A DNA stretch of 64,000 nucleotides. Source: Cervus elaphus. Lineage: Eukaryota; Chordata; Mammalia; Artiodactyla; Cervidae. The notes below the pieces were generated by a model, which worked only from the letters and a program-made list of their open reading frames with translations, ran no database searches and was not told where the DNA came from. Numbering within the stretch: the first letter of the stretch is position 1; each line of letters begins with the position of its first letter. Below are positions 23,882-36,614 of the stretch, piece by piece. The DNA lies in NCBI RefSeq assembly GCF_910594005.1, contig NW_025316733.1:248001-312000 (forward strand). The letters are read 5' to 3'. The position numbers and the translations under genes were made by a program.

Positions 23882-24677
23882 GTGTTCTTGGGGTTTCTCT
23901 GGAGTGCCATCAAGGAAATCAAGGCTCCTTTCATGTGTGATGTGCAACACGGAATTGCTCTGCACGCAGTGCAGTGGAATCGGGCCTCATCTCGCGGCGA
24001 GGGGGAAGTCTCATGGTTTTTCTCGAGTTGCGGCGGGAACCTGGGGTATATTCTCGAGTTACGACGGGCATGGCCCTTCCACACACGTGTTTGTTCAGCC
24101 ACGTCAGGACTCCTGCCTAGTTGCGAGGGACAACTCGGGATCCTCCTCGAGGCTTGGCAGGGCAATTGGAACGCCTCTCCAGCTGAGGCGGGAGACCAAG
24201 GGTCCCTTTCCACGTGCCACAAGAATCCTGGGACTCCTATCAAGTTTCACGAGGAGTCAGGCATCGTCTCCTTTGGAGCCACTGATCTCCGCGTACCTCT
24301 GGAGTTTTCAAAGGATGTGAGGCCTCCGGTCGCGATGAGGTGGGGAACTAGGTCTTTCTTTGTGGTCTCCACAGGGGATTCAGACATCCTTTCATCTTGG
24401 GAGATGCAAGACGAGCCTGCATTCAAGTCACTGCAGGGTTATCCAGCCTTATTTCGAGTCAGGGAATCGCGGTGTCCATTCCACTTGAGGCCGCAAACTC
24501 AGGATCCCTCTCACATACCTAGAGCTGAGAGAAGCCTCCTCTTGAGGTGCTTGTGGTAAGGTGGTATTCCTCTGGAGTCGAAGCCAGGGACTAACTTCTC
24601 ATCTCGAGTTGATTTTTGGCCCACGGAGCTCTTTCGTGTTGCTACAGTGACCTCAGGATCCCTCTAGCCTTGAAACA
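23882..24677 (+). repeat. Monomer 31, class B with C-like left end
   Basis: 796 bp. CAACACGG left, TGGAACGCC and CACAAGAATCC right, and GGAGCCACTG. Linker L1 with AACTTCTC. Confidence 0.88.
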
Positions 24678-25472
24678 GTGTTCTTGGTGTTTCTCTGGAG
24701 TGCCATCAAGGAAATCAAGGCTCCTTTCATGTGTGATGTGCAAGACGGAATTGCTCTGCACGCAGTACAGGGGAATCGGGCCTCATCTCGCATCGAGGGG
24801 GAAGTCTCATGGTTTTTCTCGAGTTGCGGCGGGAACCTGGGGTATATTTTCGAGTTACGACGGGGATGGCCCTTCCACCCATGTGTTTGTCCAGCCACGT
24901 CAGGACTCCTGCCTAGTTGCGAGGGACAACTCGGGATTCTCCTCGAGGCTTGGCAGGGCAATTGGGACTCCTCTCCAGCTGAGGCGGGAGACCAAGCGTC
25001 CCTTTCCACGTGCCACAAGAATCCTGGGACTCCTATCAAGTTTCACGAGGAGTCAGGCATCGTCTGCTTTGGAGGCACTGATCTCCGCGTACCTCTGGAG
25101 TTTTCAAAGGATGTGAGGCCTCCGGTCGCGATGAAGTGGGGAACTAGGTCTTTCTTTGTGGTCTCCACAGGGGATTCAGACATCCTTTCTTCTTGGGAGA
25201 TGCAAGACGAGCCTGCATTGAAGTCACTGCAGGGATATCCGGCCTTATTTCGAGTCAGGGCATCGCGGTGTCCATTCCACTTGAGGCCGCAAACTCAGGA
25301 TCCCTCTCACATACCTAGAGCTGAGAGAAGCCTCCTCTTGAGGTGCTTGTGGTAAGGTGGTATTCCTCAGGAGTCGAAGCCAGGGACTAACCTCTCATCT
25401 CGTGTTGATTTTGGTCCACGGAGCTCTTTCGTGTTGCTACAGTGACCTCAGGATCCCTCTAGCCTTGAAATA
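24678..25472 (+). repeat. Monomer 32, class B, TATTTTCGAG variant
   Basis: 795 bp. TATTTTCGAG and CACCCATGTGTTTGTCC. Private TTCTTGGTG, GACTCCTC and CGTCTGCTTTGG. One base is lost in the linker near 25408. Linker L3. Confidence 0.9.
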
Positions 25473-26268
25473 GTGTTCTTGGGGTTTCTCTGGAGTGCCA
25501 TCAAGGAAATCAAGGCTCCTTTCATGTGTGATGTGCAACACGGAATTGCTCTGCATGCAGTGCAGGGGAATCGGGCCTCATCTCGCGGCGAGGGGGAAGT
25601 CTCATGGTTTTTCTCGAGTTGCGGCGGGAACCTGGGGTATATTCTCGAGTTCCGACGGGGATGGCCCTTCCACACACGTGTGTGTTCAGCCATGTCAGGA
25701 CTCCTGCCTAGTTGCGAAGGACAACTCGGGATTCTCCTCGAGGCTTTGCAGGGCAATTGGGACGCCTCTCCAGCTGAGACGGGAGACCAAGGGTCCCTTT
25801 CCACGTGCCACAGGAATCCTGGGTCTCCTATCAAGTTTCACGAGGAGTCAGGCATCGTCTCCTTTGGAGGCACTGATCTCCGCATACCTCTGGAGTTTTC
25901 AAAGGATTTGAGGCCTCCTGTCGCGATGAGGTGGGGAACTAGGTCTTTCTCTGTGGTCTCCACAGGGGATTCAGACACCCTTTCGTCTTGGGAGATGCAA
26001 GACGAGCCTGCATTTCAGTCACTGCAGGGATATCCGGCCTTATTTCGAGTCAGGGCATCGCGGTGTCCATTCCACTTGAGGCCGCAAACTCAGGGTCCCT
26101 CTCACATACCTAGAGCTGAGAGAAGCCTCCTCTTGAGGTGCTTGTGGTAAGGTGGTATTCCTCTGGAGTCGAAGCCAGGGACTAACCTCTCATCTCGAGT
26201 TGATTTTTGGCCCACGGAGCTCTTTCGTGTTGCTACAGTGACCTCAGGATTCCTCTAGCCTTGAAACA
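25473..26268 (+). repeat. Monomer 33, class C (HOR II.1, position 1)
   Basis: 796 bp. GCATGCAG, GTTCCGACGG, GCGAAGGACAAC, GCATTTCAG. Linker L1 ending GGATTCC. Confidence 0.9.
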
Positions 26269-27064
26269 GTGTTCTTGGGGTTTCTCTGGAGTGCCATCAA
26301 GGAAATCAAGGCTCCTTTCATGTGTGATGTGCAACACGGAAGTGCTCTGCACGCAGTGCAGGGGAATCGGGCCTCATCTCGCGGCGAGGGGGAAGTCTCA
26401 TGGTTTTTCTCGAGTTGCGTCGGGAACCTGGGGTATATTCTCGAGTTACGACGGGGATGGCCCTTCCACCCACGTGTTTCTTCAGCGACGTCAGGACTCC
26501 TGCCTAGTTGCGAGGGACAACTCTGGATTCTCCTCGAGGCTTGGCAGGGCAATTGGGACGCCTCTCCAGCTGAGGCGGGAGACCAAGTGTCCCTTTCCAA
26601 GTGCCACAGGAATCCTGGGACTCCTATCAAGTTTCACGAGGAGTCAGGCATCGTCTCCTTTGGAGTCACTGATCTCCGCGTACCTCTGGAGTTTTCAAAG
26701 GATGTGAGGCTATCGGTCTCGATGAGGTGGGGAACTAAGTCTTTCTCTGTGCTTTCCACAGGGGATTCAGACATCCTTTCGTCCTGGGAGATGCAAGACG
26801 AGCCTGCATTGAAGTCACTGCAGGGATATCCGGCCTTATTTCGAGTCAGGGCATCGCGGTGTCCATTCCACTTGAGGCCGCAAACTCAGGATCCCTCTCA
26901 CATACCTAGAGCTGAGAGAAGCCTCCTCTTGAGGTGCTTGTGGTAAGGTGGTATACCTGAGGAGTCGAAGCCAGGGACTAACCTCTCATCTCGTGTTGAT
27001 TCTTGGTCCACGGAGCTCTTTCGTGTTGCTACAGTGACCTCAGGATCCCTCTAGCCTTGAAACA
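26269..27064 (+). repeat. Monomer 34, class A (HOR II.1, position 2)
   Basis: 796 bp. The left side shares CGGAAGTGC with monomers 40 and 46, but the rest is A. Private GGAGTCACTG and GGTCTCGATG. Linker L3 with ATACCTGAGG. Confidence 0.88.
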
Positions 27065-27860
27065 ATGTTCTTGGGATTTCTCTGGAGTGCCATCAAGGAA
27101 ATCAAGGCTCCTTTCATGTGTGATGTCCAACACGGAATTGCTCTGCATGCAGTGCAGGGGAATCGGGCCTCATCTCGCGGCGAGGGGGAAGTCTCATGGT
27201 TTTTCTCGAGTTGCGGCGGGAACCTGGGGTATATTCTCGAGTTCCGACGGGGATGGCCCTTCCACACACGTGTGTGTTCAGCCATGTCAGGACTCCTGCC
27301 TAGTTGCGAAGGACAACTCGGGATTCTCCTCGAGGCTTGGCAGGGCAATTGGGACGCCTCTCCAGCTGAGGCGGGAGACCAAGCGTCCCTTTCCACGTGC
27401 CACAAGAATCCTGGGACTCCTATCAAGTTTCACGAGGAGTCAGGCATCGTCTCCTTTGGAGGCACTGATCTCCGCATACCTCTGGAGTTTTCAAAGGATG
27501 TGAGGCCTCCGGTCGAGATGAGGTGGGGAACTAGGTGTTTCTCTGTGGTCTCCACAGGGGATACAGACATCCTTTCTTCTTGGGAGATGCAAGACGAGCC
27601 TGCATTGAAGTCACTGCAGGGATATCCGGCCTTATTTCGAGTCAGGGCATCGCGGTGTCCATTCCACTTGAGGCCGCAAACTCAGGATCCCTCTCACATA
27701 CCTAGAGCTGAGAGAAGCCTCCTCTTGAGGTGCTTGTGGTAAGGTGGTATTCCTCAGGAGTCGAAGCCAGGGACGAACCTCTCATCTCGTGTTGATTCTT
27801 GGTCCACGGAGCTCTTTCGTGTTGCTACAGTGACCTCAGGATCCCTCTAGCCTTGAAACA
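27065..27860 (+). repeat. Monomer 35, C/B mosaic (HOR II.1, position 3)
   Basis: 796 bp. Begins ATGTTCTTGGG. C until GCGAAGGACAAC, then B-like with CACAAGAATCC. GGTCGAGATG and GGGGATACAG. Linker L3. Confidence 0.88.
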
Positions 27861-28656
27861 GTGTTCTTGGGGTTTCTCTGGAGTGCCATCAAGGAAATCA
27901 AGGCTCCTTTCATGTGTGATGTGCAACACGGAATTGCTCTGCAAGCAGTGCAGGGGAATCGGGTCTCATCTCGCGGCGAGGGGGAAGTCTCATGGTTTTT
28001 CTCGAGTTGCGGCGGGAACCTGGGGTATATTCTCGAGTTACGACGGGGATGGCCCTTCCACCCACGTGTTTCTTCAGCGACGTCAGGACTCCTGCCTACT
28101 TGCGAGGGACAACTCTGGATTCTCCTCGAGGCTTGGCAGGGCAATTGGGACGCCTCTCCAGCTGAGGCGGGAGACCAAGTATCCCTTTCCAAGTGCCACA
28201 GGAATCCTGGGACTCCTATCAAGTTTCACGAGGAGTCAGGCATCGTCTCCTTTGGAGGCACTGATCTCCGCGTACCTCTGGAGTTTTCAAAGGATGTGAG
28301 GCTATCGGTCGCGATGAGGTGGGGAACTAAGTCTTTCTCTGTGCTTTCCACAGGGGATTCAGACATCCTTTCGTCCTGGGAGATGCAAGACGAGCCTGCA
28401 TTGAAGTCACTGCAGGGATATCCGGCCCTATTTCGAGTCAGGGCATCGCGGTGTCCATTCCACTTGAGGCTGCAAACTCAGGGTCCCTCTCACATACCTA
28501 GAGCTGAGAGAAGCCTCCTCTTGAGGTGCTTGTGGTAAGGTGGTATTCCTCTGGAGACGAATCCAGGGACTAACCTCTCTTTTCGAGTTGATTTTTGGTC
28601 CACAGAGTTCTTTCATGTTGCTACAGTGACCTCAGGATCCCTCTATCCTTGAAACA
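27861..28656 (+). repeat. Monomer 36, class A (HOR II.1, position 4)
   Basis: 796 bp. CTGCAAGCAG, GGGTCTCATC, GCCTACTTGCG, AAGTATCCC. Linker L2 with TTTCATGTTGC. Confidence 0.9.
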
Positions 28657-29451
28657 GTGTTCTTGGGGTTTCTCTGGAGTGCCATCAAGGAAATCAAGGC
28701 TCCTTTCATGTGTGATGTGCAAGACGGAATTGCTCTGCACGCAGTACAGGGGAATCGGGCCTCATCTCGCATCGAGGGGCAAGTCTCATGGTTTTTCTCG
28801 AGTTGCGGCGGGAACCTGGGGTATATTCTCGAGTTACGACGGGGATGGCCCTTCCACCCACGTGTTTGTTCAGCCACGTCAGGACTCCTGCCTAGTTGCG
28901 AGGGACAACTCGGGATCCTCCTCGAGGCTTGGCAGGGCAATTGGAACGCCTCTCCAGCTGAGGCGGGAGACCAAGGGTCCCTTTCCACGTGCCACAAAAT
29001 CCTGGGACTCCTATCAAGTTTCACGAGGAGTCAGGCATCGTCTCCTTTGGAGCCACTGATCTCCGCGTACCTCTGGAGTTTTCAAAGGATGTGAGGCCTC
29101 CGGTCGCGATGAGGTGGGGAACTAGGTCTTTCTTTGTGGTCTCCACAGGGGATTCAGACATCCTTTCTTCTTGGGAGATGCAAGACGAGCCTGCATTCAA
29201 GTCACTGCAGGGTTATCCGGCCTTATTTCGAGTCAGGGAATCGCGGTGTCCATTCCACTTGAGGCCGCAAACTCAGGATCCCTCTCACATACCTAGAGCT
29301 GAGAGAAGCCTCCTCTTGAGGTGCTTGTGGTAAGGTGGTATTCCTCTGGAGTCGAAGCCAGGGACTAACTTCTCATCTCGAGTTGATTTTTGGCCCACGG
29401 AGCTCTTTCGTGTTGCTACAGTGACCTCAGGATCCCTCTAGCCTTGAAACA
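28657..29451 (+). repeat. Monomer 37, class B, one-base deletion (HOR II.1, position 5)
   Basis: 795 bp. CACAAAATCC at 28993-29002 lacks one G. GAGGGGCAAG and GGAGCCACTG. Linker L1 with AACTTCTC. Confidence 0.9.
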
Positions 29452-30247
29452 GTGTTCTTGGGGTTTCTCTGGAGTGCCATCAAGGAAATCAAGGCTCCTT
29501 TCATGTGTGATGTGCAAGACGGAATTGCTCTGCACGCAGTACAGGGGAATCGGGCCTCATCTCGCATCGAGGGGGAAGTCTCATGGTTTTTCTCGAGTTG
29601 CGGCGGGAACCTGGGGTATATTTTCGAGTTACGACGGGGATGGCCCTTCCACCCATGTGTTTGTCCAGCCACGTCAGGACTCCTGCCTAGTTGCGAGGGA
29701 CAACTCAGGATTCTTCTCGAGGCTTGGCAGGGGAATTGGGACGCCTCTCCAGCTGAGGCGGGAGACCAAGGGTCCCTTTCCATGTGCCACAAGAATCCTG
29801 GGACTCCTATCAAGTTTCACGAGGAGTCAGGCATCGTCTCCTTTGGAGGCACTGATCTCCGCGTACCTCTGGAGTTTTCAAAGGATGTGAGGCCTCCGGT
29901 CGCGATGAAGTGGGGAACTAGGTCTTTCTTTGTGGTCTCCACAGGGGATTCAGACATCCTTTCTTCTTGGGAGATGCAAGACGAGCCTGCATTCAAGTCA
30001 CTGCAGGGATATCCGGCCTTATTTCGAGTCAGGGCATCGCGGTGTCCATTCCACTTGAGGCCGCAAACTCAGGATCCCTCTCACATACCTAGAGCTGAGA
30101 GAAGCCTCCTCTTGAGGTGCTTGTGGTAAGGTGGTATTCCTGAGGAGTCGAAGCCAGGGACTAACCTCTCATCTCGTGTTGATTCTTTGTCCACGGAGCT
30201 CTTTCGTGTTGCTACAGTGACCTCAGGATCCCTCTAGCCTTGAAACA
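29452..30247 (+). repeat. Monomer 38, class B, TATTTTCGAG variant (HOR II.1, position 6)
   Basis: 796 bp. Private ACTCAGGATTCTTCTCG, CAGGGGAATTGG and TCCATGTGCC. Linker L3 with GATTCTTTGTCC. Confidence 0.9.
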
Positions 30248-31043
30248 GTGTTCTTGGGGTTTCTCTGGAGTGCCATCAAGGAAATCAAGGCTCCTTTCAT
30301 GTGTGATGTGCAACACGGAATTGCTCTGCATGCAGTGCAGGGGAATCGGGCCTCATCTCGCGGCGAGGGGGAAGTCTCATGGTTTTTCTCGAGTTGCGGC
30401 GGGAACCTGGGGTATATTCTCGAGTTCCGACGGGGATGGCCCTTCCACACACGTGTGTGTTCAGCCATGTCAGGACTCCTGCCTAGTTGCGAAGGACAAC
30501 TCGGGATTCTCCTCGAGGCTTTGCAGGGCAATTGGGACGCCTCTCCAGCTGAGACGGGAGACCAAGGGTCCCTTTCCACGTGCCACAGGAATCCTGGGTC
30601 TCCTATCAAGTTTCACGAGGAGTCAGGCATCGTCTCCTTTGGAGGCACTGATCTCCGCATACCTCTGGAGTTTTCAAAGGATTTGAGGCCTCCTGTCGCG
30701 ATGAGGTGGGGAACTAGGTCTTTCTCTGTGGTCTCCACAGGGGATTCAGACACCCTTTCGTCTTGGGAGATGCAAGACGAGCCTGCATTTCAGTCACTGC
30801 AGGGATATCCGGCCTTATTTCGAGTCAGGGCATCGCGGTGTCCATTCCACTTGAGGCCGCAAACTCAGGGTCCCTCTCACATACCTAGAGCTGAGAGAAG
30901 CCTCCTCTTGAGGTGCTTGTGGTAAGGTGGTATTCCTCTGGAGTCGAAGCCAGGGACTAACCTCTCATCTCGAGTTGATTTTTGGCCCACGGAGCTCTTT
31001 CGTGTTGCTACAGTGACCTCAGGATTCCTCTAGCCTTGAAACA
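30248..31043 (+). repeat. Monomer 39, class C (HOR II.2, position 1)
   Basis: 796 bp. Matches monomers 33 and 45. Linker L1 ending GGATTCC. Confidence 0.9.
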
Positions 31044-31839
31044 GTGTTCTTGGGGTTTCTCTGGAGTGCCATCAAGGAAATCAAGGCTCCTTTCATGTGT
31101 GATGTGCAACACGGAAGTGCTCTGCACGCAGTGCAGGGGAATCGGGCCTCATCTCGCGGCGAGGGGGAAGTCTCATGGTTTTTCTCGAGTTGCGGCGGGA
31201 ACCTAGGGTATATTCTCGAGTTACGACGGGCATGGCCCTTCCACCCACGTGTTTGTTCAGCCACGTCAGGACTCCTGCCTAGTTGCGAGGGACAACTCTG
31301 GATCCTCCTCGAGGCTTGGCAGGGCAATTGGAACGCCTCTCCAGCTGAGGCGGGAGACCAAGGGTCCCTTTCCACGTGCCACAAGAATCCTGGGACTCCT
31401 ATCAAGTTTCACGAGGAGTCAGGCATCGTCTCCTTTGGAGGCACTGATCTCCGCGTACCTCTGGAGTTTTCAAAGGATGTGAGGCCTCCGGTCGCGATGA
31501 GGTGGGGAACTAGGTGTTTCTCTGTGGTCTCCACAGGGGATTCAGACATCCTTTCTTCTTGGGAGATGCAAGACGAGCCTGCATTCAAGTCACTGCAGGG
31601 TTATCCGGCCTTATTTCGAGTCAGGGAATCGCGGTGTCCATTCCACTTGAGGCCGCAAACTCAGGATCCCTCTCACATACCTAGAGCTGAGAGAAGCCTC
31701 CTCTTGAGGTGCTTGTGGTAAGGTGGTATTCCTCTGGAGTCGAAGCCAGGGACTAACTTCTCATCTCGAGTTGATTTTTGGCCCACGGAGCTCTTTCGTG
31801 TTGCTACAGTGACCTCAGGATCCCTCTAGCCTTGAAACA
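31044..31839 (+). repeat. Monomer 40, class B mosaic (HOR II.2, position 2)
   Basis: 796 bp. CGGAAGTGC, AACCTAGGG and GACGGGCATGG. ACTCTGGATCC keeps an A-like T. B afterwards. Linker L1 with AACTTCTC. Confidence 0.88.
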
Positions 31840-32635
31840 GTGTTCTTGGGGTTTCTCTGGAGTGCCATCAAGGAAATCAAGGCTCCTTTCATGTGTGATG
31901 TGTAAGACGGAATTGCTCTGCACGCAGTACAGGGGAATCGGGCCTCATCTCGCATCGAGGGGGAAGTCTCATGGTTTTTCTCGAGTTGCGGCGGGAACCT
32001 GGGGTATATTTTCGAGTTACGACGGGGATGGCCCTTCCACCCATGTGTTTGTCCAGCCACGTCAGGACTCCTGCCTAGTTGCGAGGGACAACTCGGGATT
32101 CTCCTCGAGGCTTGGCAGGGCAATTGGGACGCCTCTCCAGCTGAGGCGGGAGACCAAGCGTCCCTTTCCACGTGCCACAAGAATCCTGGGACTCCTATCA
32201 AGTTTCACGAGGAGTCAGGCATCGTCTCCTTTGGAGGCACTGATCTCCGCGTACCTCTGGAGTTTTCAAAGGATGTGAGGCCTCCGGTCGAGATGAGGTG
32301 GGGAACTAGGTGTTTCTCTGTGGTCTCCACAGGGGATACAGACATCCTTTCGTCTTGGGAGATGCAAGACGAGCCTGCATTGAAGTCACTGCAGGGATAT
32401 CCGGCCTTATTTCGAGTCAGGGCATCGCGGTGTCCATTCCACTTGAGGCCGCAAACTCAGGATCCCTCTCACATACCTAGAGCTGAGAGAAGCCTCCTCT
32501 TGAGGTGCTTGTGGTAAGGTGGTATTCCTCAGGAGTCGAAGCCAGGGACGAACCTCTCATCTCGTGTTGATTCTTGGTCCACGGAGCTCTTTCGTGTTGC
32601 TACAGTGACCTCAGGATCCCTCTAGCCTTGAAACA
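31840..32635 (+). repeat. Monomer 41, class B, TATTTTCGAG variant (HOR II.2, position 3)
   Basis: 796 bp. Private GTGTAAGACGG. The right part has GGTCGAGATG and GGGGATACAG as in monomer 35. Linker L3. Confidence 0.9.
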
Positions 32636-33431
32636 GTGTTCTTGGGGTTTCTCTGGAGTGCCATCAAGGAAATCAAGGCTCCTTTCATGTGTGATGTGCA
32701 ACACGGAATTGCTCTGCAAGCAGTGCAGGGGAATCGGGTCTCATCTCGCGGCGAGGGGGAAGTCTCATGGTTTTTCTCGAGTTGCGGCGGGAACCTGGGG
32801 TATATTCTCGAGTTACGACGGGGATGGCCCTTCCACCCACGTGTTTCTTCAGCGACGTCAGGACTCCTGCCTACTTGCGAGGGACAACTCTGGATTCTCC
32901 TCGAGGCTTGGCAGGGCAATTGGGATGCCTCTCCAGCTGAGGCGGGAGACCAAGTATCCCTTTCCAAGTGCCACAGGAATCCTGGGACTCCTATCAAGTT
33001 TCACGAGGAGTCAGGCATCGTCTCCTTTGGAGGCACTGATCTCCGCGTACCTCTGGAGTTTTCAAAGGATGTGAGGCTATCGGTCGCGATGAGGTGGGGA
33101 ACTAAGTCTTTCTCTGTGCTTTCCACAGGGGATTCAGACATCCTTTCGTCCTGGGAGATGCAAGACGAGCCTGCATTGAAGTCACTGCAGGGATATCCGG
33201 CCCTATTTCGAGTCAGGGCATCGCGGTGTCCATTCCACTTGAGGCTGCAAACTCAGGGTCCCTCTCACATACCTAGAGCTGAGAGAAGCCTCCTCTTGAG
33301 GTGCTTGTGGTAAGGTGGTATTCCTCTGGAGACGAATCCAGGGACTAACCTCTCTTTTCGAGTTGATTTTTGGTCCACAGAGTTCTTTCGTGTTGCTACA
33401 GTGACCTCAGGATCCCTCTATCCTTGAAACA
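32636..33431 (+). repeat. Monomer 42, class A (HOR II.2, position 4)
   Basis: 796 bp. Matches monomer 36 except TGGGATGCC. Linker L2. Confidence 0.9.
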
Positions 33432-34226
33432 GTGTTCTTGGGGATTCTCTGGAGTGCCATCAAGGAAATCAAGGCTCCTTTCATGTGTGATGTGCAAGAC
33501 GGAATTGCTCTGCACGCAGTAGAGGGGAATCGGGCCTCATCTCGCATCGAGGGGCAAGTCTCATGGTTTTTCTCGAGTTGCGGCGGGAACCTGGGGTATA
33601 TTCTCGAGTTACGACGGGGATGGCCCTTCCACCCACGTGTTTGTTCAGCCACGTCAGGACTCCTGCCTAGTTGCGAGGGACAACTCGGGATCCTCCTCGA
33701 GGCTTGGCAGGGCAATTGGAACGCCTCTCCAGCTGAGGCGGGAGACCAAGGGTCCCTTTCCACGTGCCACAAAATCCTGGGACTCCTATCAAGTTTCACG
33801 AGGAGTCAGGCATCGTCTCCTTTGGAGCCACTGATCTCCGCGTACCTCTGGAGTTTTCAAAGGATGTGAGGCCTCCGGTCGCGATGAGGTGGGGAACTAG
33901 GTCTTTCTTTGTGGTCTCCACAGGGGATTCAGACATCCTTTCTTCTTGGGAGATGCAAGACGAGCCTGCATTCAAGTCACTGCAGGGTTATCCGGCCTTA
34001 TTTCGAGTCAGGGAATCGCGGTGTCCATTCCACTTGAGGCCGCAAACTCAGGATCCCTCTCACATACCTAGAGCTGAGAGAAGCCTCCTCTTGAGGTGCT
34101 TGTGGTAAGGTGGTATTCCTCTGGAGTCGAAGCCAGGGACTAATTTCTCATCTCGAGTTGATTTTTGGCCCACGGAGCTCTTTCGTGTTGCTACAGTGAC
34201 CTCAGGATCCCTCTAGCCTTGAAACA
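33432..34226 (+). repeat. Monomer 43, class B, one-base deletion (HOR II.2, position 5)
   Basis: 795 bp. Same CACAAAATCC deletion as monomer 37, 4775 bp away. Private GGGGATTCTC and GTAGAGGGG. Linker L1 with AATTTCTC. Confidence 0.9.
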
Positions 34227-35022
34227 GTGTTCTTGGGGTTTCTCTGGAGTGCCATCAAGGAAATCAAGGCTCCTTTCATGTGTGATGTGCAAGACGGAAT
34301 TGCTCTGCACGCAGTACAGGGGAATCGGGCCTCATCTCGCATCGAGGGGGAAGTCTCATGGTTTTTCTCGAGTTGCGGCGGGAACCTGGGGTATATTTTC
34401 GAGTTACGACGGGGATGGCCCTTCCACCCATGTGTTTGTCCAGCCACGTCAGGACTCCTGCCTAGTTGCGTGGGACAACTCGGGATTCTCCTCGAGGCTT
34501 GGCAGGGCAATTGGGACGCCTCTCCAGCTGAGGCGGGAGACCAAGGGTCCCTTTCCACGTGCCACAAGAATCCTGGGACTCCTATCAAGTTTCACGAGGA
34601 GTCAGGCATCGTCTCCTTTGGAGGCACTGATCTCCGCGTACCTCTGGAGTTTTCAAAGGATGTGAGGCCTCCGGTCGCGATGAAGTGGGGAACTAGGTCT
34701 TTCTTTGTGGTCTCCACAGGGGATTCAGACATCCTTTCTTCTTGGGAGATGCAAGACGAGCCTGCATTCAAGTCACTGCAGGGATATCCGGCCTTATTTC
34801 GAGTCAGGGCATCGCGGTGTCCATTCCACTTGAGGCCGCAAACTCAGGATCCCTCTCACATACCTAGAGCTGAGAGAAGCCTCCTCTTGAGGTGCTTGTG
34901 GTAAGGTGGTATTCCTGAGGAGTCGAAGCCAGGGACTAACCTTTCATCTCGTGTTGATTCTTTGTCCACGGAGCTCTTTCGTGTTGCTACAGTGACCTCA
35001 GGATCCCTCTAGCCTTGAAACA
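34227..35022 (+). repeat. Monomer 44, class B, TATTTTCGAG variant (HOR II.2, position 6)
   Basis: 796 bp. Private TTGCGTGGGAC. Linker L3 with GATTCTTTGTCC as in monomer 38. Confidence 0.9.
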
Positions 35023-35818
35023 GTGTTCTTGGGGTTTCTCTGGAGTGCCATCAAGGAAATCAAGGCTCCTTTCATGTGTGATGTGCAACACGGAATTGCT
35101 CTGCATGCAGTGCAGGGGAATCGGGCCTCATCTCGCGGCGAGGGGGAAGTCTCATGGTTTTTCTCGAGTTGCGGCGGGAACCTGGGGTATATTCTCGAGT
35201 TCCGACGGGGATGGCCCTTCCACACACGTGTGTGTTCAGCCATGTCAGGACTCCTGCCTAGTTGCGAAGGACAACTCGGGATTCTCCTCGAGGCTTTGCA
35301 GGGCAATTGGGACGCCTCTCCAGCTGAGACGGGAGACCAAGGGTCCCTTTCCACGTGCCACAGGAATCCTGGGTCTCCTATCAAGTTTCACGAGGAGTCA
35401 GGCATCGTCTCCTTTGGAGGCACTGATCTCCGCATACCTCTGGAGTTTTCAAAGGATTTGAGGCCTCCTGTCGCGATGAGGTGGGGAACTAGGTCTTTCT
35501 CTGTGGTCTCCACAGGGGATTCAGACACCCTTTCGTCTTGGGAGATGCAAGACGAGCCTGCATTTCAGTCACTGCAGGGATATCCGGCCTTATTTCGAGT
35601 CAGGGCATCGCGGTGTCCATTCCACTTGAGGCCGCAAACTCAGGGTCCCTCTCACATACCTAGAGCTGAGAGAAGCCTCCTCTTGAGGTGCTTGTGGTAA
35701 GGTGGTATTCCTCTGGAGTCGAAGCCAGGGACTAACCTCTCATCTCGAGTTGATTTTTGGCCCACGGAGCTCTTTCGTGTTGCTACAGTGACCTCAGGAT
35801 TCCTCTAGCCTTGAAACA
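35023..35818 (+). repeat. Monomer 45, class C (HOR II.3, position 1)
   Basis: 796 bp. Matches monomer 39. Linker L1 ending GGATTCC. Confidence 0.9.
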
Positions 35819-36614
35819 GTGTTCTTGGGGTTTCTCTGGAGTGCCATCAAGGAAATCAAGGCTCCTTTCATGTGTGATGTGCAACACGGAAGTGCTCTGC
35901 ACGCAGTGCAGGGGAATCGGGCCTCATCTCGCGGCGAGGGGGAAGTCTCATGGTTTTTCTCGAGTTGCGGCGGGAACCTAGGGTATATTCTCGAGTTACG
36001 ACGGGCATGGCCCTTCCACCCACGTGTTTGTTCAGCCACGTCAGGACTCCTGCCTAGTTGCGAGGGACAACTCGGGATCCTCCTCGAGGCTTGGCAGGGC
36101 AATTGGAACGCCTCTCCAGCTGAGGCGGGAGACCAAGGGTCCCTTTCCACGTGCCACAAGAATCCTGGGACTCCTATCAAGTTTCACGAGGAGTCAGGCA
36201 TCGTCTCCTTTGGAGCCACTGATCTCCGCGTACCTCTGGAGTTTTCAAAGGATGTGAGGCCTCCGGTCGCGATGAGGTGGGGAACTAGGTGTTTCTCTGT
36301 GGTCTCCACAGGGGATTCAGACATCCTTTCTTCTTGGGAGATGCAAGACGAGCCTGCATTCAAGTCACTGCAGGGTTATCCGGCCTTATTTCGAGTCAGG
36401 GAATCGCGGTGTCCATTCCACTTGAGGCCGCAAACTCAGGATCCCTCTCACATACCTAGAGCTGAGAGAAGCCTCCTCTTGAGGTGCTTGTGGTAAGGTG
36501 GTATTCCTCTGGAGTCGAAGCCAGGGACTAACTTCTCATCTCGAGTTGATTTTTGGCCCACGGAGCTCTTTCGTGTTGCTACAGTGACCTCAGGATCCCT
36601 CTAGCCTTGAAACA
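35819..36614 (+). repeat. Monomer 46, class B (HOR II.3, position 2)
   Basis: 796 bp. As monomer 40 but ACTCGGG and GGAGCCACTG. Linker L1 with AACTTCTC. Confidence 0.9.

Larger units (their letters stand above)
25473..30247 (+). repeat. HOR block II, copy 1 (C-A-C/B-A-B-B)
   Basis: Six monomers, 4775 bp. The fifth has the CACAAAATCC one-base deletion that also marks copy 2. The second and third differ in class from those of copies 2-4. Confidence 0.85.
30248..35022 (+). repeat. HOR block II, copy 2 (C-B-B-A-B-B)
   Basis: Six monomers, 4775 bp. Its right half (A, deleted B, B) pairs with copy 1. Its left half (C, then B with CGGAAGTGC, then B with TATTTTCGAG) pairs with copy 3. This looks like a junction between two amplification events. 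Confidence 0.85.
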
